The notes under the pieces: model-generated
What the model saw: the letters and a program-made list of their open reading frames with translations, nothing else
Databases searched by the model: none
What the model was told of the DNA's origin: nothing
Part shown: positions 42,141-51,991 of the stretch, one piece after another
Layout: each line of letters starts with the position of its first letter
Numbering within the stretch: position 1 is the first letter of the stretch
Assembly: GCA_040500365.1 (NCBI GenBank)
Contig: CP148031.1
Coordinates: 1,240,001-1,304,000 of the forward strand
Direction of reading: 5' to 3'
DNA: 64,000 nt
Origin: Dehalobacter alkaniphilus
GTDB lineage: Bacteria; Bacillota; Desulfitobacteriia; Desulfitobacteriales; Syntrophobotulaceae
Made by a program: the position numbers and the translations under genes

Positions 42141-42926
42141 ATGATAAAAGACGATAGGACAGAAAGATTAACGTTTATGAGTGAATTACAGGATGAGGCG
42201 CAAGGTTCGCCCGAAGACACCAGCGTCTTATATGAAAATGAAGAATTTCAGCAATACACGGAAGAAGCCTTACGTCCCGGCGGATTGGAACTGACCAGAA
42301 AAGCTCTGAAAATTGCCGCGTTTCCTGTTGGCAGCCGCCTGCTGGATATCGGCTGCGGCTGCGGCAAAACAACGGAGTTTTTAGCTTTGGAGTGCGGGAT
42401 GGAAGCTTTGGGCATTGATATTTCCGCAGAACTGATCGCCAAGGCCAAAGCCCGCAACAGCACGCTGAACGTTCAAGTGGGGAGTGTATACGACCTGCCG
42501 TATGCAAATGACGCTATCGACGGCGTGCTGACGGAATGCGTCTTTACCCTTTTTGAGGATAAACCGCTGGCTTTGGAACAGATCCGGCGCGTTCTGGCCC
42601 CCGGGGGCAAGCTGATTATCAGCGATTTGTATATCCGGGAAAATGCCCAGGCTTTTTCCCAGCTGCCGATGGTGACCTGCATTAACGGCATCACCAGCCA
42701 GGATGTGGTTTGTCAGGAAGTGGCCGGCGCTGGCTTCAAGCTGAAGGAGTGGCATGACGAGACCTCTGTCTACAAGGGTTTTCTGGCCGGTCTGATCATG
42801 AATTACGGTTCAATCTCCGCTTTTTGGGAGAGCCTTTTGGGTTCCTGTGACAAGGCGTGTACGGTGCAGCAAAATATCAAAAATGTTAAGATCGGCTATT
42901 ATTTGTCCGTTTGGGAAAAAGAGTAG
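42141..42926 (+). CDS. trsM: TrsM-like SAM-dependent methyltransferase
   Basis: 261 residues. Motif I is SRLLDIGCGCGKTTEFLALE, motif II GIDISAELIAKAKA, motif III YDLPYANDAIDGVLTECVFT and APGGKLIISDLYI. The GCGCG variant of motif I and the C-terminal SCDKACTVQQNIKNVKIGYY region are typical of the methyltransferase found beside TrsS. Target unknown. It lies 3 bp after the CxxC gene and 9 bp before trsS, so tightly coupled. Confidence 0.8.
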   Translation: MIKDDRTERLTFMSELQDEAQGSPEDTSVLYENEEFQQYTEEALRPGGLELTRKALKIAAFPVGSRLLDIGCGCGKTTEFLALECGMEALGIDISAELIAKAKARNSTLNVQVGSVYDLPYANDAIDGVLTECVFTLFEDKPLALEQIRRVLAPGGKLIISDLYIRENAQAFSQLPMVTCINGITSQDVVCQEVAGAGFKLKEWHDETSVYKGFLAGLIMNYGSISAFWESLLGSCDKACTVQQNIKNVKIGYYLSVWEKE

Positions 42927-42935
42927 GTGGTGGGA

Positions 42936-44408
42936 ATGGTGCGCAAAGATAATGAAACCAATGAAACAAGTAAAATCATTGAAGCCAATGAAATGAACGA
43001 AAGCAACGAGCGAAAAGCCAGGAGAAAAGTCCTTAAGGAGACGGTCAGCGTGTGCCCGGTTTGCCTGGAACGAATTCCGGCCCAAAAGACCGCTTATGGC
43101 GATAATATTTACTTGGAAAAGACCTGCCCGGAGCACGGTGACTTTAAAAGCCTGGTCTGGGAAGGCAAACCAAGATATCAAGTCTGGCTGCGCCAGGAGG
43201 ACAACAACAAGCCGGTGATCTGTGATACCGAAACGGAAAGGGGCTGTCCTTACGATTGCGGCATCTGTCCGCAGCACGAGCAGCAGGCTTGCTGCGTCCT
43301 GATCGAGCTGACCCAGCGCTGCAACCAGAACTGCCGGTTCTGCTTCGCGGACGCAGGGCATGCCATGGCGGAAATGAGTCTGGAAGAAATAAGCAGCCTG
43401 TACGATTCTCTGCTGGAACGCAGTCCCGGACGTCCGTTCAATATCCAGCTTTCAGGCGGTGAACCGACTTTAAGGAAAGATCTGGCGGAGATCATCCGGC
43501 TGGGAAAGGACAAAGGCTTTCCTTACATCCAGGTCAACAGTAACGGCAAGCTGCTGGCGGCGGATCCGGCTTACGCCCAAAGCTTGGCGGCAGCCGGACT
43601 GGACTGTGTGTTTCTGCAGTTTGACGGAACCGATGATGAAATTTACCGGGAGATCCGTTCCGAGCCGCTCCTGGCTATTAAAAAGCAAGCAATCAAGAAT
43701 TGCGGGCAGGCCGGGGTCAGTGTGGTATTGGTCGTCACGGTCGTTCCGGGCGTCAATGACGGGCAGATCGGAGCCGTCGTCGATTTCCTGTTGGCCAACC
43801 TGCCGGTGGTGCGCGGCATCCATTTTCAGCCGGTCAGCTATTTTGGTCGTTTTCCGAAGGAACCCAGCGATGAGATGCGTTATACTATCCCTAAGCTTTT
43901 GCGCGATCTGGAAGACCAGACACAGGGCCGCTTAAGGACCGCAAATTTTATCCCGTTGGCTACCGGTCATTCTCTTTGTTCCTTTCACGGCACGTTTCAG
44001 ATTAAGTCCGACGGCCAAATTGCGGCTATTTCCACTCCGCCCGAGAAGGCCTGCTGTTCCTGCGGGCAGGACGCGATTATCGGCGCCCGTAATTATCTGG
44101 GACGCAAGTGGGGGGCGAGAACAGGAAACGCCGCAGGCGGGAGTACAAGCGACGGCGACAGCGGCAGCGGCGTTGTCAGTGAGCACGGCGAACCCGCTTT
44201 TGACGATTGGGACCTGTTTATCAAACAGATCCATGAAAACGGCTTCAACATTACAGCCATGGCTTTCCAGGACGTCTGGAACATCGACTTGGAACGCCTG
44301 CAGAAATGCCGGGTCCATGTGGCCACCCCCACCCATAAATTGATTCCTTTCTGTGCTTACAATTTAACCGATCAGGAAGGAAGGAGCCTGTATGGGCGGT
44401 ATTGCTAA
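42936..44408 (+). CDS. trsS: TrsS-like radical SAM protein
   Basis: 490 residues from ATG 42936 (TAGGTGG upstream). After an Asn/Glu-rich N-terminal tail come CPVCLERIPA (Cys40, Cys43), CPYDCGICPQHEQQACC and the radical SAM motif CNQNCRFCF (Cys129, 133, 136), then NIQLSGGEPTLRKDL and HFQPVSYFGRFP. A second Cys group ACCSCG (373-376) probably binds an auxiliary cluster; in some relatives this kind of site holds selenocysteine. A low-complexity Gly/Ser/Thr insert (about 395-420) precedes the conserved C-terminal domain. All residues look intact, unlike the broken copy at 25087. Reaction unknown. Confidence 0.85.
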   Translation: MVRKDNETNETSKIIEANEMNESNERKARRKVLKETVSVCPVCLERIPAQKTAYGDNIYLEKTCPEHGDFKSLVWEGKPRYQVWLRQEDNNKPVICDTETERGCPYDCGICPQHEQQACCVLIELTQRCNQNCRFCFADAGHAMAEMSLEEISSLYDSLLERSPGRPFNIQLSGGEPTLRKDLAEIIRLGKDKGFPYIQVNSNGKLLAADPAYAQSLAAAGLDCVFLQFDGTDDEIYREIRSEPLLAIKKQAIKNCGQAGVSVVLVVTVVPGVNDGQIGAVVDFLLANLPVVRGIHFQPVSYFGRFPKEPSDEMRYTIPKLLRDLEDQTQGRLRTANFIPLATGHSLCSFHGTFQIKSDGQIAAISTPPEKACCSCGQDAIIGARNYLGRKWGARTGNAAGGSTSDGDSGSGVVSEHGEPAFDDWDLFIKQIHENGFNITAMAFQDVWNIDLERLQKCRVHVATPTHKLIPFCAYNLTDQEGRSLYGRYC

Positions 44409-45679
44409 GCTTACCGAGCTTACCCCTCTGGAAAGCTGGGTGGCGAAAAAAATAGACGTGAATAAGCTCAGCCTTCCGGCTCTCCGGGCGTATCAGGAAC
44501 GTTCCGCGCTGGCCGGACTGGCTTACGCGGCGGAACGTTCCGCTTTTTACCGTTACTTGTATAAGGATATTTTATTAAAACAAATTCGCAGCCTAGCGGA
44601 TTGGGACAAGCTGCCGCTGATCAGGGACAGGGACGTGCGGGAGCAGGGTTCCCGAATGCTTTGTGTTGGGCAGGAGGATATCCGGCGGATTGTCACCCTA
44701 GACAGCAGCGGGACAACCGGTATTCCGAAACGGATTTTTTTTTTCCCGGGCCGATCAGGAACTGACCATGGATTTCTTTGCTAACGGGATGACGACCATG
44801 TCGAAAAACGGTGATAAGGTGCTGATCCTGCTGCCCTGCGCCCGTCCCGGCGGGGTGGGGGATTTGCTGGCGGCGGGCCTGGAACGTTTTGGCGCGGTAC
44901 CTCTGAAGTACGGACCGGTTGATGATTGTGATAAGGTCGTCGCATTACTGTTTCGAGAAAGGCCGCAGGTTATCGTGGCCAATCCGGTGCAGATGCTCTT
45001 AACAGCCTATTACTACCGACAGAAGGTAAACGAAGGGGTCGCGCCCATTGACCTGCGGGCTATCCTGCTGAGTACGGATTATGTCGCCGATAGTCTGAAA
45101 GAATGCTTGGCGGAGATTTTTCATTGCCGGGTCCACGAGCACTACGGGATGACGGAAATGGGGCTGGGCGGCGGCGTGTCCTGCAGCGCGCTTAAGGGCT
45201 ACCACTTGCGGGAAGCGGACATGTACTGGGAAGTGGTGGACCTCAGCGGCAGGTCTTTGCCGCCCGGGGAATATGGAGAAATCGTCTTTACCACCCTGAC
45301 CCGGGAAGCGATGCCGCTGATCCGCTATGCAACCGGCGATAAAGGCCGTTTCCTCAAAGAACCCTGCACCTGTGGCAGCGTTCTGCCCCGATTGGACAAG
45401 GTCAAAGGGCGTTTAGACAGTCCGCTGGATCTGCCGGCCCTGGACGAGATTATTTTTGCTTTCGACGGGGTTGTAGATTTTCAGGGCCGACTGGAGGGCG
45501 ATGAGCTGCTGCTGACGGTCTGCTGTCTGGAACCGGGGTACAAATGGCAGGCTGCGGACATCGAAAAAGCCTTGCCCTGCAGGGCAAGGCTGGAAATTCA
45601 ATACGGCATCCGGTCCCATATGTACCAGTTGAAGAAACGGCAGATCAGCACAAAGACAGCGGATGAAGAGATGGGATAA
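44392..45679 (+). pseudogene. PaaK-like AMP-dependent CoA ligase, frameshifted in a T10 run
   Basis: ATG 44392 follows AAGGAAGGAG and overlaps trsS by 17 bp. The first frame carries the P-loop-like TLDSSGTTGIPKRIFF; at T10 (44735-44744) one T too many breaks it, and the second frame continues DQELTMDFFANGMTTMS, HEHYGMTEMGLGGG, YGEIVFTTLT and LIRYATGDKGRF through 45679. With nine T the protein is about 428 residues, the usual phenylacetate-CoA-ligase-like length (DVU_1553 type). Such enzymes activate acids as adenylates. A run this long can also be corrected by transcriptional slippage, so activity is not excluded. Confidence 0.8.
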
Positions 45680-45787
45680 ACAAACATTTTCGATTGATAC
45701 CGGCGAAATACTGGGGATTTGCACGTGAAGTTCCGGTATTGTTAGGGTGTAGGTTTCTTCAATATACTGGTAAAGAGGTGATTTTTG

Positions 45788-46174
45788 GTGAAAAACAACG
45801 AACAAAATCTTATCAATAATGATAAAGGCAAATGCTCCTGTGAGGGCTATAACCTCGACAAGCTGATCCAGCCAAAGATACTGGTCCTGTTGAACAAACA
45901 TCATGAAGGGCTGCACGGGTATCGGATTATTGAGATATTGAACCACCAACCACTTTGGAATGAACCGGTCGACAGTACGGGAATATACCGGGCACTAAAG
46001 ATAATGGAAGAAAAGAAACTCCTGCTGTCAGACTGGGATACCAGCGGAACAGGCCCTGCTAAAAAAGTTTATAAGATAACGGAACCAGGCCGAATATGTC
46101 TTAATAACTGGGTGAAAACCCTGAAGAAGTATCAGGAGAGCATTTTGCTGATCCTAAGCGATTTTGAAAAATAA
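45788..46174 (+). CDS. PadR-like transcriptional regulator
   Basis: About 128 residues from GTG 45788, seven bases after GAGGTG. The winged-helix part reads LIQPKILVLLNKHHEGLHGY, RIIEILNHQPLW and DSTGIYRALKIMEEKKLLLS, ending KKVYKITEPGRICLNNWVKT, the PadR layout. A CSCEGYNLDKL segment with two Cys precedes it and might sense redox or metal. It sits in the middle of the array and is a candidate local regulator alongside the sigma-54 input. Confidence 0.82.
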   Translation: MKNNEQNLINNDKGKCSCEGYNLDKLIQPKILVLLNKHHEGLHGYRIIEILNHQPLWNEPVDSTGIYRALKIMEEKKLLLSDWDTSGTGPAKKVYKITEPGRICLNNWVKTLKKYQESILLILSDFEK

Positions 46175-46303
46175 GATTTTTTTTGGCCGCTAACAGATTA
46201 AGTCTGATAAGTGAAAATCTCAAGCAGTAATTGAAATAGAGAATAACGATTTTAACAAAAAGACTAGAAAAGAAGATGCAATGAAATTGGAGGATTTCAA
46301 ACA

Positions 46304-47002
46304 ATGAATGCTGGCAAGACCTCACCGGTAGCCCCTGAGTACGACCAAAAGATAGAAATCACTATGCCTATGTACAGGTTGTTTCACACAGAAACGATTG
46401 ATCTGATAAAAAGTATTCATCCAGCGCCGGGAAAGTGGCTTGATACGGGTTGCGGAACAGGCAATTTGATTCTATCTGCGCTAAAAACATTTGACTGCAC
46501 GAAGTTTGTGCTGGCTGACCCTTCCACGGAAATGATCAATATTGTCAGAAAAAAGCTTTCTTGTTCACGAGACCGTCTGGACCGGAGAGCGCAAATCGAA
46601 TTGCTGCCACCCGTCGCGTCTGAAAATATCGGTTTGCCGGACTGGGAATTTGATATTGTCACGGCAATTCAGGTGCATCATTTCCTGAGTCCGGAAGAAA
46701 GGAAAAGAGCGACGGGAAATTGCTTTCGAATGCTAAAACCGCAGGGGATATATATCACTTTTGAAAATATCAGGCCGTTTTCGGAAACAGGTGTGGCAAT
46801 TGGTCTGGCGAGGTGGAAACAGTATCAAATAACGCAGGGCAAGAGTAAAGAAGAGGCTGAAAAACATATCCAAAGATTTGATCAAGAATATTTTCCTATT
46901 AATATTAAAGAACATCTGCTTTTATTAAAAGAAGCGGGATTTTCAATGGCGGAGGTATTCTGGGTATCTTTTATGCAAGCGGGTTTTTATGCGGTTAAAT
47001 AG
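46304..47002 (+). CDS. Class I SAM-dependent methyltransferase
   Basis: 232 residues. Motif I is KWLDTGCGTGNLILSAL, followed by FVLADPSTEMINIVRKKL and FDIVTAIQVHHFLSPEERKR. A typical small-molecule methyltransferase fold without extra domains. It lies between the PadR gene and the BioB-like radical SAM gene, so it adds a second methyltransferase to this pathway. Substrate unknown. Confidence 0.85.
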   Translation: MNAGKTSPVAPEYDQKIEITMPMYRLFHTETIDLIKSIHPAPGKWLDTGCGTGNLILSALKTFDCTKFVLADPSTEMINIVRKKLSCSRDRLDRRAQIELLPPVASENIGLPDWEFDIVTAIQVHHFLSPEERKRATGNCFRMLKPQGIYITFENIRPFSETGVAIGLARWKQYQITQGKSKEEAEKHIQRFDQEYFPINIKEHLLLLKEAGFSMAEVFWVSFMQAGFYAVK

Positions 47003-47112
47003 ACATCCTCTACCTTGATTGAGGATTAGTAAAAATGAAGACAGACAATTTTCTGAGTGAAGAATTATATGGCCTAGATTGAGAAATAAAAAAACAAATA
47101 GGAGATTGAGTG

Positions 47113-48105
47113 ATGACGGATTTGGAATTAATAGACTTTGCAAAGCAGAACGCGCTAGCCGGAAAAACGTTGGATAAAGCGAGCATTGTCCAGTTGCTGT
47201 CGATTCAGCCGGACTCTCCCGCAGACAAGGCTCTCGGAAAAGCAGCCAGGGAAGTGGCCGCGTCCGTAACCGGAAACCGGGGCTATCTATGGGGAGCCAT
47301 TGGCCTTGACGCGGTACCGTGCAGTATGAACTGCGAATTTTGCTCCTTGGGGGAAAAATGGGGGATTGTTCAAGAAAGTAAAAAAATTAGTGATGAAGAG
47401 ATCATGGCTAAGGTTAAGCAGTTTGCTGAAATCGGAGCAAGCTGGATTATTCTCCGCACGACAGAATTTTATGATCTGAAGAAGTTAGGCACTTTTGCTG
47501 CCAGAATAAAGAAGAAGGTGCCCGGGCAGTACCTGCTTGGAATAAATGTCGGAGAGTTTGATTTAGAAACCGCAAATTATTTATACAAATCGGGAGTGGA
47601 TATCGTTTATCATACCGTAAGACTTGGCGAGGGTAAAAATACCAGGTTTTCAATAGAGGAAAGGTTGGAAACGATTAGGGCTATCAGAGAATCCCCTCTG
47701 CAATTGGCTTTCTCTGTTGAACCTGTCGGCATAGAACACACAAATGAAGAAATCGCCGATCTGATTGTCGTAGCCTGCGAAAACGGGTCTGTCCAGACAG
47801 GTGGAATGGCGCGCATTCCAGTGAAGGGAACCCCTCTTGGCGATTTGCCCCAGGTCTCTGATGAAAGGATGGCGCAAATCGGAGCGGTCATCCGCTTAGC
47901 CAACGGGCAAGGGGATGTTTGCATTTATCCGCCGTCAGAACAGGCCTTAGAGAAAGGGGCAAATGTACTTATTATAGAAACGGGAGCTATTCCCAGGGAC
48001 AGCGATTGTTATTCCGAAAAAGAATGGAAACAATTCAGCGCGGATAAAGCAAGAGCTTGGTTTGATAAACATGGTTTCCAGTCCGGAGTCAAGAAAAACG
48101 GCTAG
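47113..48105 (+). CDS. BioB/LipA-like radical SAM enzyme
   Basis: 330 residues from ATG 47113, eight bases after AGGAG. The radical SAM motif is CSMNCEFCSLG (Cys70, 74, 77), followed by IGASWIILRTTEFYDL, YLLGINVGEFDLETANYLY and GGMARIPVKGTPLGDLPQ, a biotin-synthase-like barrel with a BATS-like C-terminal part. Residues that hold the auxiliary cluster of true biotin synthase are not obvious. Relatives insert sulfur or rearrange carbon skeletons. In this setting it could act on the imported substrate or on a lipoyl-bound octanoyl chain. Confidence 0.82.
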   Translation: MTDLELIDFAKQNALAGKTLDKASIVQLLSIQPDSPADKALGKAAREVAASVTGNRGYLWGAIGLDAVPCSMNCEFCSLGEKWGIVQESKKISDEEIMAKVKQFAEIGASWIILRTTEFYDLKKLGTFAARIKKKVPGQYLLGINVGEFDLETANYLYKSGVDIVYHTVRLGEGKNTRFSIEERLETIRAIRESPLQLAFSVEPVGIEHTNEEIADLIVVACENGSVQTGGMARIPVKGTPLGDLPQVSDERMAQIGAVIRLANGQGDVCIYPPSEQALEKGANVLIIETGAIPRDSDCYSEKEWKQFSADKARAWFDKHGFQSGVKKNG

Positions 48106-48142
48106 AAATTTATTGAGTGTTAACTGAAAGGAAGAAAATTTT

Positions 48143-49147
48143 ATGAAAAGAGTTATTAAATCGATTAGTGTCCTTGTTATTGCCTTATTATTGGCAGGCA
48201 TGTTCACAGGGTGCAGCGGCACAGAGAAAGCGGCAAAAACATCTTCGGATCCTGCCACAAAAGGGTCAGTCCAGATGAAGGTGGGGACATCCAAATCGCC
48301 TCAAGCCATGATCCCGTATTTTTATCAGCAGTTCCTTCCGGAAAAATATTCAAGTGAAGTCATATATTTCTCCAGTATTTCTGATTCCGTAAACGCACTT
48401 ATGGCAGGAACGCTGGATGCGACTTCCTGCAGCATGGTAAATGTGATTTCAGCAGCCTCAAAAGGTCAACCGGTCGTTGTTTTATGCGGGATATGCAACA
48501 AATGCTCGGCTCTGGTAGCCGGTGTCAATTCCGGGATTGAAAGCGAAAAGGATCTTAAAGGGAAAAAAATCGGCTATTTGCCGGCTTCGGCGCACCACTT
48601 GCTGCTTTTGGACGTTTTACGCCGCAACGGGCTGACCCAGGACGATGTGACCCTGGTGCGCCTGGAAAGGGAAACCGCGAATGACGCTCTGAAAAACGGG
48701 GACATCGACGCTTTCATGATCGGCGAACCAAGGCCTTCGCAGGCTGTAGCCGGCGGTTACGGGAAAATCATCAGCTATCCTTATTTTGACGACAGTGTGG
48801 GTACAATTAATGCCGTTATGATTACGACAAAAGAAAATGCCGAAAAAAACAAGGATATGATCCAGGACATGGTGACAGCTCATTGCGAGGCAACCGATTA
48901 TTGCAATGCCAATGTGGATGTCTGGCAGGAAAAGGCTGCCGCTGAATTAGGTTTCGATCCCAAAGTTCTGAAAATTGCCCAAAGCAATACAGAAATTTTC
49001 TATGATATTACCCCGGAATATATCCAGCAAACCAAAAACCTGGCTCAGCAGATGCTGGATTTAAAGATGATTACCCAAATACCGAATATAGAGGCTATGT
49101 TTGATTTGAGCTTTTTGGAAGAAGCTGAAAAAGAAATCAAGAACTAA
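48143..49147 (+). CDS. NMT1/SsuA-type substrate-binding lipoprotein (system 1)
   Basis: 334 residues. Signal peptide with lipobox LLAGMFTGC (lipid Cys24). The mature part follows the NMT1/SsuA pattern: VGTSKSPQAMIPYFYQQFLP, LMAGTLDATSCSMVNVISAA, SEKDLKGKKIGYLPAS and GDIDAFMIGEPRPS. Such proteins bind sulfonates, thiamin precursors, taurine or other small organics. The site has an unusual number of Cys (SCSM, CGICNKCSAL), possible for metal or thiol ligands. Permease and ATPase genes follow at once. Confidence 0.88.
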   Translation: MKRVIKSISVLVIALLLAGMFTGCSGTEKAAKTSSDPATKGSVQMKVGTSKSPQAMIPYFYQQFLPEKYSSEVIYFSSISDSVNALMAGTLDATSCSMVNVISAASKGQPVVVLCGICNKCSALVAGVNSGIESEKDLKGKKIGYLPASAHHLLLLDVLRRNGLTQDDVTLVRLERETANDALKNGDIDAFMIGEPRPSQAVAGGYGKIISYPYFDDSVGTINAVMITTKENAEKNKDMIQDMVTAHCEATDYCNANVDVWQEKAAAELGFDPKVLKIAQSNTEIFYDITPEYIQQTKNLAQQMLDLKMITQIPNIEAMFDLSFLEEAEKEIKN

Positions 49148-49159
49148 GGTTTTTCAGGT

Positions 49160-49954
49160 ATGAAAACAAAACGATTTACGTTGAAGTTATGGGGCTTGCT
49201 TATCCCGTGTTTGGTTATCGCCGTGTGGCAGTGGGCGGCAGTATCTGGCATTCTGCCGCCCTATAAGCTGCCGGTGCCTTCGCACTTGTTCAAGGTATTG
49301 CTGGACTACTCTTTTGGCTGCTATGAAATTACCTTTTGGTCCGGCAAGCTGCTGAAAAATTTTGTCGCAAGCTTCTACCGCGTCCTGGCAGGTTTTGCGC
49401 TTGCCGCTTTTTGCGGCGTTTTGCTGGGCTTGCTCAGCGGGCGGATTGAACGGATCAAGGCCTTGGTGGAACCGCTGATCGACGCCTTGAGGGCCATTCC
49501 GGGAATTGCCTGGCTGCCTATCGCCATCGTCTGGTTCGGGATCGGGGAAAAAAATACCTTGTTTTTAATCTCTCTGGCTGCATTTTTCCCGGTATATGTC
49601 AATACCTGTTACGGCGTACTCGGCATTTCCCCGTTAAAAATCCGTGCGGGGCAGATGCTCGGCACAAAGCGGAAGAATTTATTTTTGAAGATCATCCTGC
49701 CGGCTGCTTTTCCCAGTATTTTTATAGGGCTGCGCTTGGGGTTGGGCGTATCCTGGGCCCATCTGGTTCTGGGAGAAATAACCGGAGTGCCGACCGGACT
49801 GGGGGCGGTCCTGACAGATGCCAGGTGCGAAGGCCATGTGGATATGGTCATTGTCTCCATGGTTGTTATTGCGATAGCCGGCAAAGTAAGCGATCTGGTA
49901 TTAGGATGGCTTTGCCGCCTCTTCTATCCGTTGAAAGTGGGTGCGAAAAAATAA
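49160..49954 (+). CDS. SsuC/TauC-type ABC permease (system 1)
   Basis: 264 residues with six helices; the permease EAA loop reads LGTKRKNLFLKIILPAAFPS. N-terminal LKLWGLLIPCLVIAVWQWAA and RVLAGFALAAFCGVLLGLLS match the BPD-type permeases of sulfonate/nitrate/taurine importers. It lies 12 bp after the binding-protein gene, and its stop overlaps the ATPase start. Confidence 0.92.
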   Translation: MKTKRFTLKLWGLLIPCLVIAVWQWAAVSGILPPYKLPVPSHLFKVLLDYSFGCYEITFWSGKLLKNFVASFYRVLAGFALAAFCGVLLGLLSGRIERIKALVEPLIDALRAIPGIAWLPIAIVWFGIGEKNTLFLISLAAFFPVYVNTCYGVLGISPLKIRAGQMLGTKRKNLFLKIILPAAFPSIFIGLRLGLGVSWAHLVLGEITGVPTGLGAVLTDARCEGHVDMVIVSMVVIAIAGKVSDLVLGWLCRLFYPLKVGAKK

Positions 49955-50772
49955 TGCTGTCAATGTTGTCGGAACAGATTGTCTCCAATCAATTAGTCCT
50001 AGATAAAGTGAGCAAGTCCTTCCAGAATTATAACGGCAATTGTATTGAGGCTTTGGATCAGGTATCCATGACGGTAAATGAAGGAGAATTTGTTGCTATA
50101 TTAGGGCCGAGCGGCTGCGGGAAAAGCACTTTGTTAAATATTATCGCCGGGTTTGAAAAAGGTTATCAGGGAATTGTTTCGTTTAACGGGGAGGCCATTA
50201 AGACTCCGGCTCCGGAAAGGGGAGTCGTTTTCCAATCCCCCGTTCTATTCGAATGGTTAAATGTCAAAGACAATATTGCCTTTGGCTTAAAAGAGAAAAA
50301 GATTGGCAAACAGGAAATTGAAACAATGGTTGCCCAATATATCAAGCTGGTTGAGTTGGAGGGCTTTGAAAACTATTATCCCGAAGAGTTGTCCGGCGGC
50401 ATGCAGCAAAGGGCGGCTCTGGCGCGCACACTGGTCATGCATCCCAAGCTTCTGCTGATGGATGAGCCTTTCGCCGCGCTGGACGCCCAGCTGCGTTTTA
50501 CCATGCAGCAGCTGCTTCTGACGATCTGGAAGAATCTGAAGCAGACGATTATCTTTGTGACGCATGATGTTGAGGAAGCTATCCTTGTGGCCGAGAAGGT
50601 TTATATCATGGGCAGGCGTCCTGGGTGGATTCTGGAGGAAATTGATGTTGCCAGGAAAAAGAAGGATAGCCCGGATTTCACCGGAAGCTATGAATTTTAT
50701 CAGCTAAAAAATACGATTATGGAAATGCTTGGTTTGAAGGCCGGCGGAAAATCTATGGAATGCAAACATTAG
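49954..50772 (+). CDS. ABC ATPase of importer system 1
   Basis: 272 residues from ATG 49954, overlapping the permease stop. Walker A AILGPSGCGKSTLLNIIAGF, signature YPEELSGGMQQRAALARTL, Walker B KLLLMDEPFAALD, H-loop FVTHDVEEAILVAEKVYIMG. SsuB/TauB class, powering the NMT1-type importer encoded with it. Confidence 0.93.
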   Translation: MLSMLSEQIVSNQLVLDKVSKSFQNYNGNCIEALDQVSMTVNEGEFVAILGPSGCGKSTLLNIIAGFEKGYQGIVSFNGEAIKTPAPERGVVFQSPVLFEWLNVKDNIAFGLKEKKIGKQEIETMVAQYIKLVELEGFENYYPEELSGGMQQRAALARTLVMHPKLLLMDEPFAALDAQLRFTMQQLLLTIWKNLKQTIIFVTHDVEEAILVAEKVYIMGRRPGWILEEIDVARKKKDSPDFTGSYEFYQLKNTIMEMLGLKAGGKSMECKH

Positions 50773-50869
50773 TAAGATATTATTAAGAAATAGAAGTTGA
50801 AAATCTCTAAATAGAAGCTTGTAGCGGATGAAAAACAATAGTAAGGAAAAAGAAATGAGGAGTACTGTT

Positions 50870-51973
50870 ATGAAAAGCAAATGGAAAAGAATTGGAATCG
50901 TTATGATGTTGGCGGCGTGCCTGCTGATGCTGTTTGGCTGCAGTGCAGAGGAGGAAGCAGCGCAAGGAAAGACAGGGAATAAGAACACCGGGACCGTGGA
51001 GACCATCACCGTCGGCAGGCCCGGGCTCGATATCAAAATCGCCTGCATTATCGTGGCTTCCGAGATGGGTTATTATGAGGATGAAGGCGTCAATGTGCAA
51101 TTTGAACAGATTTCCAATCTGGCCGACGGCATGACTGCCGTTACCCAGAATAAACTGGATGTTCTGCCTTTCGGCGTCATTCCCTCCGCCACCTTTATTG
51201 CGCAAGGCGCGGATGCCATTGTTTTCAGCGGGACTATTTCCGAAGGCAGCGAAGCCATCACTCTTCCTGAAAACGCGGAAAAATATAAGACTCCGGAAGA
51301 TTTCAGAGGGAAAAAGATCGGCTGCTACCGAATGGAAACCGGCCATATGGTGATGAAAGGCGTTCTGCGTGAAGCCGGACTGGATGTCAATTCGGATGTG
51401 CAATTTATCTATCTGGACAGTATGCAATCCATTGCCGAAGCCATAAAGAAAGGGGAAGTGGACCTCGGCTTTGTCAATAGTGGTTACGGCTATATTGCGA
51501 AAAAGAGCGGCCTGGCGGTTGCTTTCCAAACGGCTGAGTTCAGCCCGGATTTCCCCTGCTGCCGCCAGACTACCAACAGTAAGGTGCTGGCGGAGAAACG
51601 CGATGCGCTGGTCAAGTTTATGATTGCCAATCTGCGCGGCTATCAAACCCTGATGACGGATAAAGAAGCCTCCATTGCCGCCCTGGCTAAATATTCGGGA
51701 CAGGATGCGGCCTATGTGGAAAACGTAATTTACGGAACCGACACTTATGACGCCGCCATGAAGATTTCCCTGGACCCCAACAAAAACAGGGTCTGTGAAT
51801 TCTATGAAATCATGAAAGCCAACGGCGATATCGCCGCCAACACGCAATATATGATGGAAGACCATTTGGATACAACCGTCTATCAAGACGCTTTGAACGA
51901 AATGATCAAACGGGATCCGAACAACACCCTGTTCACCGGGCTGATGGATGAATTTAAAGTCAATAATCAGTAA
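50870..51973 (+). CDS. NMT1/SsuA-type substrate-binding lipoprotein (system 2)
   Basis: 367 residues from ATG 50870, seven bases after GAGGAG; other in-frame ATGs at 50828 and 50855 would lengthen the signal peptide. Lipobox LLMLFGC sets Cys24. The mature protein has ITVGRPGLDIKIACIIVASE, MGYYEDEGVNVQFEQISNLA and EDFRGKKIGCYRMETGHMVM. Its sequence is distinct from the system 1 protein, so it should bind a different or overlapping ligand. It opens the second importer, in the order binding protein, ATPase, permease. Confidence 0.88.
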   Translation: MKSKWKRIGIVMMLAACLLMLFGCSAEEEAAQGKTGNKNTGTVETITVGRPGLDIKIACIIVASEMGYYEDEGVNVQFEQISNLADGMTAVTQNKLDVLPFGVIPSATFIAQGADAIVFSGTISEGSEAITLPENAEKYKTPEDFRGKKIGCYRMETGHMVMKGVLREAGLDVNSDVQFIYLDSMQSIAEAIKKGEVDLGFVNSGYGYIAKKSGLAVAFQTAEFSPDFPCCRQTTNSKVLAEKRDALVKFMIANLRGYQTLMTDKEASIAALAKYSGQDAAYVENVIYGTDTYDAAMKISLDPNKNRVCEFYEIMKANGDIAANTQYMMEDHLDTTVYQDALNEMIKRDPNNTLFTGLMDEFKVNNQ

Positions 51974-51991
51974 TGGAATAAGGAGTTGCAC

